Counted from the stretch's first letter, positions 33,959 to 42,867 are shown. The stretch: DNA of 53,834 bases from JAJXSS01 sp964547135 (GCA_964547135.1 CAZJMK010000022.1:1-53834); one strand, 5' to 3'. Notes: generated by a model from the sequence alone, not told the origin. Translations and numbers: made by a program.

Positions 33959-34855
33959 ATGAGCACGCAGATGAGTCGTTGGCTTGGTGTTTCGAGCATG
34001 TCGCTGGCTTTGGGTTTGGTTGCGGGTACGACGCAGGCAACCATCATCAGTCAGAACTTTGATGCACCAGGCACCGGGTACACGCTGGAATATTCGCTGG
34101 AAAACCCCGGCGGTGATACGGCCCCGCAGGTGTTCACCGGCGGACCTTCGGACAACTACATGCAACTGACCCGGCTCGGTCAGAACGGGACGCGCGCGAG
34201 TTTCACCTTCGACCCGGTGGTGTCGGCTGGGTCGTACAACCAGTTCAGTGCGAGCTTTGATTTTCGTGTGGGTACGTACCCGGACAAGGGGGCGGATGGT
34301 TTTGCGATGGCGCTGCTCAATACGTCAGCTTACGGGACGACTGGTTCGCCGTTCAATGTCGAATGGGAGAAGGCACCGCTCACCGACAGCTTTGCGTTGA
34401 CCGTGCGATTTTTTCCGCCGGCCAGCGGACCGGACGATCAGCCTGCCAGTTTTGTGGGGTTGTATTTGAATGGGAACAAGCTGTCGGAATTGGACACGCT
34501 GCTTCCGCCGTTGGAGTTCAACGTGGTGGGCAAACGGGCCGGCAGTGAACACGACTACGCCAACGACCCATTCATTGGCACCAATGTACTCATCGACTAT
34601 GTCAGCGGTGGTGCGAACGTGACGGTCAGCATGACCACGCTGGGCAACAACACCACCTACACGCTGTTTGATGATTACTTTGTCAGCGGTTTATCGGCCT
34701 ACGAAACACGACTCACCTTCGGCGCCCGCACCGGCGGCCTTGCCGGGTATATGCAGTACGACAACATCAATGCCGAGTTTGCGATACCCGAACCGGCCAG
34801 TCTGACACTGCTGGGCGCGATGTCCGCCTTGTTACTGCGAAGGCGCAAGGCGTGA
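33959..34855 (+). CDS. PEP-CTERM protein, lectin-like
   Basis: This secreted 298-residue protein has a signal peptide (MSSMSLALGLVAGTTQA region, cleavage near residue 27) and a beta-sandwich-like body. SFDFRVGTYPDKGADGFAMALLNTSA resembles legume-lectin-like carbohydrate-binding domains. The C-terminal sorting signal is IPEPASLTLLGAMSALLLRRRKA, that is PEP, a hydrophobic helix and an Arg cluster, recognised by an exosortase. The strong ribosome binding site AGGAGGAAG directly precedes the ATG at 33959. The product is expected in the outer envelope or extracellular matrix, where it may bind the glycan cut by the GH5 enzyme. Confidence 0.9.
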   Translation: MSTQMSRWLGVSSMSLALGLVAGTTQATIISQNFDAPGTGYTLEYSLENPGGDTAPQVFTGGPSDNYMQLTRLGQNGTRASFTFDPVVSAGSYNQFSASFDFRVGTYPDKGADGFAMALLNTSAYGTTGSPFNVEWEKAPLTDSFALTVRFFPPASGPDDQPASFVGLYLNGNKLSELDTLLPPLEFNVVGKRAGSEHDYANDPFIGTNVLIDYVSGGANVTVSMTTLGNNTTYTLFDDYFVSGLSAYETRLTFGARTGGLAGYMQYDNINAEFAIPEPASLTLLGAMSALLLRRRKA

Positions 34856-34903
34856 AGAATGGGGTCGATGATGCAGGGTGGGTCAAGCGAGCCGTGTTGT
34901 GAG

Positions 34904-35074
34904 TGATGGATAATGGATTATGGGTGATGGATAATGTTTGGAGAGGGTGCACGTCAATCAACTCTTGGTTTGAACATCATCCATTATCCTTTATCCATAG
35001 TCCATCTTTGCATCATTGGTGGGTCCGCTCGCAGACTCGCTTGACCACCATCCGGCCCTCAAGGGCACGGCGTC
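34904..35074. repeat. Family E inverted arrays and half of family B
   Basis: GATGGATAATGGATTATGGG (34904-34936) and CATTATCCTTTATCCATAGT (34975-35006) form an inverted pair like that between fabD and fabG. A half B element (CCGGCCCTCAAGGGCACGGC) follows at 35051-35074. Confidence 0.75.
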
Positions 35075-35122
35075 ATAGGCATGGCGTCTGCTGTGCTGTG
35101 CAACAAAAAAGAAAGGTTCGGC

Positions 35123-36220
35123 ATGATGAATTGTTTGTTATTGATCGTATGGGTGCTGTTTTTTGTCACTGCGAACTTTGCCATGGCGCAGAGTGCGATT
35201 GATTTCAGCATCGCCCCGGTCGCTGGCAAGGCACTTCCGCCAAGGTTGCTGGTGGTGGGCAATCAGTTGCAGACACCCGATGGGCAGAGTGTGTGGTTGC
35301 AGGGCATCAACGTGCCGAGTTTGGAATGGATGCCCGAAGGCGAAAATGTGTTGCGATCCACGGAAGTGGCATTGACGCGCTGGAACGCCAACGTGATTCG
35401 TCTGCCCTTGTCGCAGTGTCGCTGGTTCGGGCATGGCGAGCGTCAGAGCGATGGCGGAACTGCGTATCGCAAAATCGTGGACGATGTGCTGGCGATGTGC
35501 GTGCAGCATGGGGCTTACCTGGTGTTGGACTTGCACTGGTCCAACAGCGGGCAATGGGGCAAGCACATGCAGCAAAAGCACATGCCCAACCAGGGCAGCA
35601 TGGAGTTCTGGCTGGATGTTGCCAAGCGTTATGTTAATCACCCGGCTGTGCTGTTTGATCTGTACAACGAACCGCGCGATGTGACGTGGGAAATTTGGCG
35701 CAACGGGGGCATGGTCGTCAATGAAAAATTGGATGACGGAACATTCACCACCTACGAAACACCGGGCATGCAAAAACTCGTCGAGGCGATTCGTGCGGCG
35801 GGGGCGAACAACCTGATCATCGTCGGCGGACTCGACTGGGCGTACGACCTGACAGGCGTGCTCCAAGGCTACGCATTGGATGAGGTCAAGGGTGGTCAGG
35901 GCATCATGTATGCCACGCACATTTACCCTTGGAAAAAGGATTGGAACAAGAAGGTGCTGGAGGCGGCAAAGCGTTACCCGGTGTTGGTGGGTGAAGTGGG
36001 TTGCGAGCCGGATGCGGCGCAGGAGGACCCGTACACCTGGGGGCCGGACATGATTGCGTACATACAGAAACATCGCCTGCACTGGGCAGCCTGGTGTTTT
36101 CACCCCAGTGCCAGCCCGCGTATGTTGCTGGATTGGGACTACACGCCGACGCCCTACTGGGGTGCGTTTGTCAAGGCGGCGCTGCTGGGGGCACAGTTCA
36201 CGTCGGAGCGTTCACGGTGA
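35123..36220 (+). CDS. Glycoside hydrolase family 5 (endoglucanase/mannanase-like)
   Basis: This 365-residue secreted enzyme cleaves beta-glucans or mannans. A signal peptide (MMNCLLLIVWVLFFVTANFAMAQ) precedes the barrel. GH5 motifs are seen: WLQGINVPSLEW at the first strand, NVIRLPLSQCRW, YLVLDLHWSNSG, the acid/base Glu in VLFDLYNEPRD, and the nucleophile Glu in YPVLVGEVGCEPD. The cellulase-like ATHIYPWK lies between them. The ATG at 35123 has AAAGG upstream. It ends module A and is followed by a C repeat. The exact substrate is not clear. Confidence 0.92.
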   Translation: MMNCLLLIVWVLFFVTANFAMAQSAIDFSIAPVAGKALPPRLLVVGNQLQTPDGQSVWLQGINVPSLEWMPEGENVLRSTEVALTRWNANVIRLPLSQCRWFGHGERQSDGGTAYRKIVDDVLAMCVQHGAYLVLDLHWSNSGQWGKHMQQKHMPNQGSMEFWLDVAKRYVNHPAVLFDLYNEPRDVTWEIWRNGGMVVNEKLDDGTFTTYETPGMQKLVEAIRAAGANNLIIVGGLDWAYDLTGVLQGYALDEVKGGQGIMYATHIYPWKKDWNKKVLEAAKRYPVLVGEVGCEPDAAQEDPYTWGPDMIAYIQKHRLHWAAWCFHPSASPRMLLDWDYTPTPYWGAFVKAALLGAQFTSERSR

Positions 36221-36229
36221 ATACGGTGC

Positions 36230-36480
36230 AATTTCGAATTTCGGATTTCGAATTTCGGATTTACCGATTTGCGTTTGAATGATTTGTGGTTGGATGTTTA
36301 TTGAATCACCCACGCCTGAACTTCATGGCCGCATGAAGTTCAGGATGGTTTCACCAATCACATCAATTGACGCCGAGGGCTTTAGCCCCGGATTTCGCCC
36401 CGGATTTCGCCCCGGATTTCGCCCCGGATTTCGCCCCGGATTTCGCCCTTTATAATCCGGCCCTGAAGGGCACGGCGTCA
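36230..36480. repeat. Repeats C, J and B with an expanded 12-base tandem
   Basis: A solo C array is at 36230-36262. A J hairpin with a perfect 12-base stem, CTGAACTTCATG-GCCG-CATGAAGTTCAG, is at 36316-36343. A B element runs 36369-36480. The first arm of B ends in GCCCCGGATTTC, which is repeated five times (36385-36444) so that the loop of the palindrome is expanded. The J-B order and spacing match 23460-23559. Confidence 0.85.
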
Positions 36481-36494
36481 ATGGCTGCCACCAT

Positions 36495-37523
36495 TTACCG
36501 CAATACTTCAGCCTTGGGCGATCGGCTCATCAATCGACTGATGCCTTCGAGCGGGTCCAACCCTTCGAACAACACCTGATGCAGCGATTGGCTGATCGGC
36601 ATATCAACCTGATACTGCTGCGCCAATTGCACCACGGCTTTGGTGGTGGGTACACCTTCGACGACACCGGGAATGGCTTTGAGCACATCGTCGAGCTTTT
36701 TGCCTTTGCCCAGCATTTCACCACAGGTGCGATTGCGACCGGTGGGTGAAAAACAGGTGGTAGCCAGGTCACCGACGCCGGCCAATCCGAAAAAGGTTTC
36801 CGCCTTGGCGCCCATGGCCAAACCCAATCGAGCAATTTCCGCCAAGCCGCGCGAAAGCAAGGCACTTTTGGCGTTCACCCCGGCTTGCAAACCATCGAGT
36901 ATGCCCGCCGCCACAGCGATCACGTTTTTGGTAGCCCCTGCCAATTCAAGCCCGATGATGTCCGGGTTGGTGTACACACGGAACCAGTGCGTTGTGAACA
37001 ACTGTTGCACCTGTTGCGCCAGTTGCATGTCACGACTGGCCACGCTCACCGTGGCGGGTAAACAGCGCGCCAGTTCATCGGCCACCGAAGGCCCCGACAG
37101 CGCCGCCAATGACCGTGTGGTTGACGTTGTATTACTCACTGATTCACCCAGCACATCGGCAATGATCTGTGTCGGGCAGAGCATGGTTTGCGTTTCAATG
37201 CCCTTGGCCACGGACACCACCGGCACCCCCGCCGGCACATGCTGTTTCAACCGTGACCACACGCCACGAATGTACTGCGTGGGCACGGCACTGACGATGA
37301 GCTGCGCCTCACGCAACGACAGGGCATCGTCACCGGTGCAGCGCAGAGCCTGCGGCAGCACATAACCGGGCAAATAGCGCGGGTTGCGTCGGGTCTGCGT
37401 CAGTTCGTCCATGTAATCTGCAAACGGCCCCCACATGGTCACCTGCTGCCCCTGACTTTCCAAGAGCAGCGCACAAACCGTGGCCATCGCCCCATCGCCG
37501 AGAATCGTGATTTTGGTGGACAT
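36495..37523 (-). CDS. gpsA: Glycerol-3-phosphate dehydrogenase [NAD(P)+]
   Basis: GpsA reduces dihydroxyacetone phosphate to sn-glycerol-3-phosphate for phospholipid synthesis. The 342-residue protein has ITILGDGAMATVCALLLESQG (Rossmann; the usual GxGxxG is GDGAMA), VSAVPTQYIRGVW, VVSVAKGIE, ALSGPSVADELA and the catalytic Lys in ELAGATKNVIAVAAGI. GLAGVGDLATTCFSPTGRNRTCGEML is the family signature. The ATG at 37523 is preferred to the upstream in-frame start. It is placed between two convergent carbohydrate modules and is itself a housekeeping gene. Confidence 0.95.
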   Translation of the reverse strand: MSTKITILGDGAMATVCALLLESQGQQVTMWGPFADYMDELTQTRRNPRYLPGYVLPQALRCTGDDALSLREAQLIVSAVPTQYIRGVWSRLKQHVPAGVPVVSVAKGIETQTMLCPTQIIADVLGESVSNTTSTTRSLAALSGPSVADELARCLPATVSVASRDMQLAQQVQQLFTTHWFRVYTNPDIIGLELAGATKNVIAVAAGILDGLQAGVNAKSALLSRGLAEIARLGLAMGAKAETFFGLAGVGDLATTCFSPTGRNRTCGEMLGKGKKLDDVLKAIPGVVEGVPTTKAVVQLAQQYQVDMPISQSLHQVLFEGLDPLEGISRLMSRSPKAEVLR

Positions 37524-37590
37524 GCCGTCAATATAGCATGACGTTAAACGCGCTTCCGCCAAAGGCAGCATCAAACATACCGGCATGGGT

Positions 37591-39672
37591 TCACGGATTG
37601 ATCTGATCATCCACTTCCGATCGGCGGTCGGCTTTGTGGAACGTGGCAGCGCGGAAGGCGTGCCACTCGGCCAGGCGCAGCGAGGGCATCACATAAGCCG
37701 GCAAACCACGATCCGCCAATGGACCATCCGTCGGCAGGCGATAGTCCCCATTGGTCGGGTCGAGTAGTCGCGGATTGCGCCATTGTGAAGTGTGCTGCCC
37801 GGTGCGTCCTTGCCAACCGGCTAAATCGACCATCGTGTTGACCGGCGGTATTTTGTCCCAGCGTTCAACGTAATTTTTACGTACACCAAAAGCCTGCGAC
37901 TGTGGGCTGTACCACACATTGCGATCATCGCTGACCCCGTTGCGAACAAAGTATTCAAACAGATCGGGGTTGCCGTGGTGTTGGACGAACAGCGGGGCGA
38001 CGTAACCTTCTCGGTACACGCCGTTGTGGTCTTCGCGGTTTTGTGCCGGTTTGGGCTGCCCCCAGCCGACGATGACATTGTTGCGCAGGGTCAGTTCATC
38101 AAGCTGGTATTTATCGACCTTGGCAAAGCCGAGCAAGGGGGCGAGGTTTTCACTGCTGGGTCGTTCGGAAGCCTGAAAGGAAAAATGCCCCACAGCCGGG
38201 GAACCCGCCACGATGCTGTTTTCCATGGTCATGCGACTGCCCGAAACGATCGTGATGTTGTGCCGAAGGTTGTCGGCAATCAGGGCGTTTTTCACATGCA
38301 GATGGCGTGATATTTCCCAGTCCAGCCCGATCAGGTTGCCCACCAGTGTCAGGCCATCGACGGTGACATTGCCGCAGGAAATGTCAAACCAGAGGCCGCA
38401 GCCGTGGGTGTTGCCGATGGCGGTGTAGTTGCGAATGACCATGCCGATGGTGTTATGAATTTTGCTGGCCCCTGAAGCCCATCCGCCGCCGACGCGCCAG
38501 TGATTAAAAGAGCATTCGACATCCTCCCACACGCTGTTGTGCAGGTTGTCGGTGATGATGCCCCCGTAGGCTCCGTAAGCGGCCTTGACCCGGCGCAGGG
38601 TGACCTTCTCCGCCCAGTTGATGTAAAGCTGATTGTTGTTGTTGAAGCGAAACTCACAATCTTCAATGAGGATGTTGCCGCTGGTGAATTTTTTCTCCGG
38701 CTGCCACCAGTGCCCGAACATCACGGTTTTGTGTGCTTCGATCCGCCCGGCACAATGCTCGAATTGAATGCCGCGAAGCACGACATTGCGTTTGCCAAAG
38801 AACCAGAGCAGGTGACGACGGGCAGCCAGTTCGATGATGGCCTTGTCGAAATCAATACCGGGGATCGGACGGAGAAACACCTTGCGTCCGTTTTCATCGC
38901 GCTCAGCCACGCCGAAGGAACCTTCGGGCAGGTTTTTGGGATCGGTAAACCCCTTGTAAATGTAAGCCCCATATTTGAAGGTGTTTTGCGGCACAGCCGG
39001 GTGGGGATCGGTTTTCACGCCTTCGGGGATGCCGATGGATTTTTCCCAATTTTTAGGGTCGGCTCGCGGGGGTATGTATTGATACATTTCGAGCATGATC
39101 TGCCGCAGGGGCTGACCATTCATGAATGCCATTTCACTGCGATGTTCGTAGGGCAGTTTGGGGTTGAACTGCTGCCACCCGCCGGGGTTGAAACCCAGCA
39201 CGTAGGGCCAGGGGTGTTCGTAGTAGAGCACTTGGCCCTGTTCGTCTTTGACAGCCGACCAATCGACGGGGGCGAACTCATCCGACCCGCTCATGATGAC
39301 ACTGCCGGGGTTTTGGGCTTCGATGACCAGCAGCGTTTCCGACAGCACGCGATCTTCACGGGCATCAAGCGTCAATTCCCCTTCACGGTACAAGCCCGGA
39401 GCGATGAGGATGCGTGTGGGTGTTCCCGCTTTGAGCTGAATAATGGCGGCTTCAAAGGCAGCGCGAATGGTTTTATACGGATGCTCCGGCCCGACCCGCA
39501 GTGTGCTGGTGATTTTGCTTTCGTCGATGTTCGCTCCGGTGATCAGGGCCGCATCCATGGGCGGCCCGCCGGGCGTGCGAATCGGCGCGGCTGCATGGGC
39601 CGGGACGTGCGACAGACAACCGACCATGAACAGTACCGACACCGTAAGCAGACACCAGGGGGTGAGGGTCAT
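37591..39672 (-). CDS. Secreted right-handed parallel beta-helix protein
   Basis: This 693-residue exported protein has a signal sequence LTPWCLLTVSVLFMVGCLS with a Cys that could be a lipoprotein site, or alternatively a cut after AHA. The N-terminal RVGPEHPYKTIRAAFEAAI and TRILIAPGLYREGE is the typical start of pectate-lyase-like helices. Repeating turns follow (GNILIEDCEFRFNNNNQLYINWAEKVTLRRVKAAYGAYGG; NYTAIGNTHGCGLWFDISCGNVTVDGLTLVGN). It may bind or cleave a uronate-rich polysaccharide; activity is not provable from sequence. ATG 39672 has GGAG upstream. It is the last gene of module B. Confidence 0.85.
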   Translation of the reverse strand: MTLTPWCLLTVSVLFMVGCLSHVPAHAAAPIRTPGGPPMDAALITGANIDESKITSTLRVGPEHPYKTIRAAFEAAIIQLKAGTPTRILIAPGLYREGELTLDAREDRVLSETLLVIEAQNPGSVIMSGSDEFAPVDWSAVKDEQGQVLYYEHPWPYVLGFNPGGWQQFNPKLPYEHRSEMAFMNGQPLRQIMLEMYQYIPPRADPKNWEKSIGIPEGVKTDPHPAVPQNTFKYGAYIYKGFTDPKNLPEGSFGVAERDENGRKVFLRPIPGIDFDKAIIELAARRHLLWFFGKRNVVLRGIQFEHCAGRIEAHKTVMFGHWWQPEKKFTSGNILIEDCEFRFNNNNQLYINWAEKVTLRRVKAAYGAYGGIITDNLHNSVWEDVECSFNHWRVGGGWASGASKIHNTIGMVIRNYTAIGNTHGCGLWFDISCGNVTVDGLTLVGNLIGLDWEISRHLHVKNALIADNLRHNITIVSGSRMTMENSIVAGSPAVGHFSFQASERPSSENLAPLLGFAKVDKYQLDELTLRNNVIVGWGQPKPAQNREDHNGVYREGYVAPLFVQHHGNPDLFEYFVRNGVSDDRNVWYSPQSQAFGVRKNYVERWDKIPPVNTMVDLAGWQGRTGQHTSQWRNPRLLDPTNGDYRLPTDGPLADRGLPAYVMPSLRLAEWHAFRAATFHKADRRSEVDDQINP

Positions 39673-39744
39673 GATGACTCCAAAATAAAGCCGGTGGGCG
39701 ATGAAACCATGTACGAATGGATCAAGTTCAAGCACTGGCAAGTC

Positions 39745-39776
39745 ACCGCTCCCTGACGGTCACGGCTCGTTTTGAA
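39745..39776. repeat. Family M half element
   Basis: ACCGCTCCCTGACGGTCACG with GCTCGTTTTG is a shortened form of the M repeat at 50356-50435. It lies between two genes of module B. Confidence 0.65.
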
Positions 39777-39796
39777 ATATCACACGATGTCACCTA

Positions 39797-40654
39797 TCAC
39801 CGCAACGGATTGACCCGACCCGACCAGCGATCCTTGTCGGCGGTGGACATCGCAAGATAGACGGTTTCCGTCATCGGGGAGACATGTCCGTCGCCGTAAA
39901 GGAAGTTGGCGGCTCGTGAACCATGGCCGTCGTTGCCGCCGATCTGACCGTTCCAGGTGGAACTAAGCCAGAAGGCGGGTCGCTCGTTGACCGGACCGCC
40001 GCTGCCGCTCATATCGCTCCACCAGTGAATCAGCAGACGTTGGTTCGATTGAAGTGGATTTTCATTACCGGCTTCGCTGAACCAATACATGTTGGAGGCC
40101 ATCCACTCGGCCTTGGGGACGCGGCGACCGATGTTGTTGGCCCGGCCACCGAAGTAGCGATTAAGGTTGAAATCCGAATCAGCACCCAACCCACGGTAAG
40201 GTTGAGGGTACCCACCGAGATTACGGTGATAACGATTGTTGTTGGCGAACACCAGTTCCGGGCAGTGCAGGGCGGTCGGACGACCGACGCGCTTCCAACC
40301 ATCGCCCAAGTGCGTGTAAACAGAGGAGTCACCATCGGGGCCGATGCCGCCGTATTCGCCAGAGGAAATGCGATAGTCCACCTGATGCACCCAGAATCGT
40401 TGCGAACCCAGCGGCGAGGCCGGCGTGCCTAAGTATTCATTGGCATTGTGGGGCAGAATGCCGTTGTTTTCGCTGTAATACGTAACACCCCAGACGCCCA
40501 GTTGCCGCATGTTTGAACTGCAAGTGGAAGCCCGTGCGGCCTGACGGGCTTTGCCCAGCGCCGGCAGAAGCAAGGCTACCAGGAGGGCAATGATGCTGAT
40601 CACCACCAGCAGTTCGATGAGCGTGAAACCATGTGATCGTCGGATGTGTGACAT
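39797..40654 (-). CDS. Type II pseudopilin-like protein
   Basis: This 285-residue protein has the prepilin leader MSHIRRSHGFTLIELLVV followed by ISIIALLVALLLPALGKARQAARASTCSSNMRQLG. The leader and hydrophobic part are nearly identical to the module A pseudopilin. The C-terminal half has the Trp/Gly-rich body and GSRAANFLYGDGHVSPMT, a DG-containing motif close to the H-X9-DG type. The ATG at 40654 has AAGGAA upstream. It is likely exported by a type II secretion-like or pilus-like machine encoded elsewhere. The gene lies between the PEP-CTERM and beta-helix genes. Confidence 0.9.
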   Translation of the reverse strand: MSHIRRSHGFTLIELLVVISIIALLVALLLPALGKARQAARASTCSSNMRQLGVWGVTYYSENNGILPHNANEYLGTPASPLGSQRFWVHQVDYRISSGEYGGIGPDGDSSVYTHLGDGWKRVGRPTALHCPELVFANNNRYHRNLGGYPQPYRGLGADSDFNLNRYFGGRANNIGRRVPKAEWMASNMYWFSEAGNENPLQSNQRLLIHWWSDMSGSGGPVNERPAFWLSSTWNGQIGGNDGHGSRAANFLYGDGHVSPMTETVYLAMSTADKDRWSGRVNPLR

Positions 40655-40733
40655 GGCGGCATTCCTTTCAAAATGAAATTGCGGTAAAAACCACCCGGGC
40701 GGTCAGGCCCGTGGCGGTTTAGGAGGGTTTGTT

Positions 40734-41672
40734 TCAAGCCCGACGACGCAGCAGCATCGCCCCGGCCCCGACGGCCAGCAGTGCCAGCGATGCCGGTTCG
40801 GGAATGGGCACCACGGTCAACGTGCCCGCACCGACAAAGTAGGTCGCGCCCAGCGTGGTGTTTAACGCATCCAGTGAAGCACCGGTGTAAACACCCACGG
40901 GCACCACGGCTGCACCGGCAAGCAGATCGCCCTCGACGAAGGTGATGCCGTTGCGGACGTTCAGTTGCCCGTTGTTGGCACCACTGCTGAGCACCACGGC
41001 TCCGTTGAACAAGGCGGTGGTGGTTTCAAAATCAAGGGTGTTGAATGAATTGACCGTAATCGTGCCGGTGTAGCTGCCGGCGGACCCGAAGGTCGTAACC
41101 GCGCGATTGACCATCGCACCGGTTTCTTTTTGAATCGTGATGTTGCCGGAGCCGGCCAGGGGCGCGTTGTAGATAATGCCCAGGCCTAAATCCGTGTTGT
41201 CAAAAATGACATTGCTGTTGACCTGAATCGAAGAGAGATTCAAACCCGCACGACCTGCACCGGTGCTGCTGTTGGGGGCAAAGCTGACGCGACCGCCGTT
41301 GAGGATGAGTGTGCCCTGTGCTCCGGGGGTCAGCGGATCACCATCAATGGTTGCACCTTGATTAACCAATTGCTTGATAAGAAACCGGGTGTTGGCGGTG
41401 ACGGTGAGTGATAACCCGGGGAAGGTTGTATTGCCGTCGCCCGTGCCGCCACGGGGGCTGGTGCGCACGATGGTTTCCGTATTGGGTGCGATCAAAGCCA
41501 TGACATAATCATTGCCGGCGGAGGGGGCCGCCGCGGGTGTGCCCCAAATGTCATTGAGCCAGCTTGGACTGCCGCCGACGGTTTGCGTGAATGTCGCCGC
41601 CTGCACCGAACCTGCCCCAAGCAAGGTTGTGCAAGCCAGGGCCGAGACCAGAACGTTGACGTGAATCTTCAT
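40734..41672 (-). CDS. PEP-CTERM protein
   Basis: This 312-residue secreted protein has a signal peptide (NVLVSALACTTLLGAGSVQA) and a Gly/Asn/Thr-rich beta structure, perhaps of the autotransporter-type repeat kind (GTLILNGGRVSFAPNSSTG, SGNITIQKETGAMVNRAV, GTITVNSFNTLDFETTTALFNG). The end IPEPASLALLAVGAGAMLLRRRA is a clean PEP-CTERM sorting signal. The ATG at 41672 has a strong CAGGAGG ribosome binding site. It is 36 bases after the LacI gene, so both are one operon. Its role may be structural or glycan binding. Confidence 0.9.
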   Translation of the reverse strand: MKIHVNVLVSALACTTLLGAGSVQAATFTQTVGGSPSWLNDIWGTPAAAPSAGNDYVMALIAPNTETIVRTSPRGGTGDGNTTFPGLSLTVTANTRFLIKQLVNQGATIDGDPLTPGAQGTLILNGGRVSFAPNSSTGAGRAGLNLSSIQVNSNVIFDNTDLGLGIIYNAPLAGSGNITIQKETGAMVNRAVTTFGSAGSYTGTITVNSFNTLDFETTTALFNGAVVLSSGANNGQLNVRNGITFVEGDLLAGAAVVPVGVYTGASLDALNTTLGATYFVGAGTLTVVPIPEPASLALLAVGAGAMLLRRRA

Positions 41673-41708
41673 CTTCAAACCTCCTGAAAAATGGTGTCTA
41701 TCCAACAG

Positions 41709-42830
41709 TCACTCCGCCGACGAGGCGGATGCAATGGTGTTGCCGATCGGTTGTGTGTATGCAACAGTTTTGGACTCACAGGGTTTTGTCGGCTCACTCA
41801 TTTTTTCCATGAGCATGCGAACGCCTTGTTCGCCCACCTCGCGCATGGGAATGATGAGCGTCGAAATCGGAAGCCCTGCGGTGGCGAAAAATTCATGATG
41901 AATCACCACGAGTGACAAATCACGGGGCAGTTGCAAACCCAGAGAAATTGCAGCCGTCACCACCGCCGCCGCCGAGTCGATGGTCGGACACACAATGGCG
42001 GTGGGGCGGTCGGCAGTGCTTAATAAGGCTCGTGTTTGTTGCAGACGCTGATCGTGTGCGCCACCCCAGTAGGTGCCCGCCCCTGCCGCCAATGCGTGCG
42101 GTTGGGGTTCGAACTGTTGAACCATCAAATTCGGCGACAACCCCGCTTGCACCATGGTTTCTTCATAGCCGCGACGACGATCGTCCACGCTGTAATGCGT
42201 GCCCGGATGCGGCCAGCGAATCACCTGTTCGAGAAAGAGAATGCGCCGATGACCCAGGGCGATCAGTTGTTGCGTGATGCTGCGGGCAACGCCCAGGTCA
42301 TCGGGGTGAACCGAGTCGGCGGGCAGCCGGGTGTTGAGCCAGACGGCTGGTACGCGGTGACGACGAATCATGTCGGCCACTTCGGGGGCCACGTCGATGG
42401 CTTCGTGAATGAGCAGGCCATCGACGGTGAGTTCACGGGCGATTTTCGGGGCCTGACCACGGGTGGCAATCCGCTGCGGATCAATGCGTGAAATGATCAG
42501 GTGCATGTCCGCATCCGCCAGGGTGTCGCACAGACCGCGTACCAGCGAATAAGGGAAAAAATCAAGGTCGTTGGAGCGGGTAACCAAGGCAGCGGCACCG
42601 AATCGACCGGTGCGGGCGGCACGGGCGGCACTGTTGGTGCGATACCCCATTTCCTGCGCAACTTTGCGAATACTCTGGGCACGTTCGGATGCGTCACGAC
42701 GAACCCCCCGGTCCAACCCCCGCAAAGCCCGCGAAACCGTAATGGCGGAAACCCCCAAACGATTGGCAATCGCCTGAATCGTGGCAGGTGACGATGGAAC
42801 CATTCTGGTTTTATCTGACAACGTTAACAT
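41709..42830 (-). CDS. LacI-family transcriptional regulator
   Basis: This 373-residue regulator has an N-terminal LacI HTH (IQAIANRLGVSAITVSRALRGLDRGVRRDASERAQSIRKVAQEMGYRTNSAARA) with the hinge helix, and a periplasmic-binding-protein-like sensor: AALVTRSNDLDFFPYSLVRGL, DGLLIHEAIDVAPEVADMI, HRRILFLEQV and later TLIIPMREVGEQGVRMLMEKM. It probably responds to a sugar released by the module B enzymes. The ATG at 42830 lies in the TAACATGTTA palindrome; an ATG at 42803 is a second choice. The regulator would thus cover its own start, which suggests autoregulation. Confidence 0.92.
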   Translation of the reverse strand: MLTLSDKTRMVPSSPATIQAIANRLGVSAITVSRALRGLDRGVRRDASERAQSIRKVAQEMGYRTNSAARAARTGRFGAAALVTRSNDLDFFPYSLVRGLCDTLADADMHLIISRIDPQRIATRGQAPKIARELTVDGLLIHEAIDVAPEVADMIRRHRVPAVWLNTRLPADSVHPDDLGVARSITQQLIALGHRRILFLEQVIRWPHPGTHYSVDDRRRGYEETMVQAGLSPNLMVQQFEPQPHALAAGAGTYWGGAHDQRLQQTRALLSTADRPTAIVCPTIDSAAAVVTAAISLGLQLPRDLSLVVIHHEFFATAGLPISTLIIPMREVGEQGVRMLMEKMSEPTKPCESKTVAYTQPIGNTIASASSAE

Positions 42831-42867
42831 GTTATGACAACGATACCACTTAACAGATGGTTGTCAA
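42825..42867 (-). promoter_or_regulatory. lacI-like gene promoter with overlapping palindrome
   Basis: On the minus strand TTGACA (42867-42862) and TATCGT (42845-42840) have a 16-base gap. The ten-base palindrome TAACATGTTA (42825-42834) covers the predicted start point and the ATG at 42830. GTTAACAT at 42823-42830 is also found in the module A operator (31694-31701). An operator function is inferred. Confidence 0.5.

Noticed and set aside
36367..36579. Frame with repeated APDF
   Set aside because: It is the translation of the 12-base tandem repeat in a family B element and runs antisense into gpsA; no ribosome binding site.
38500..39756. 418-codon plus-strand frame
   Set aside because: It is entirely antisense to the beta-helix gene, which has a signal peptide and a consistent fold; the long frame results from the GC-rich third positions.
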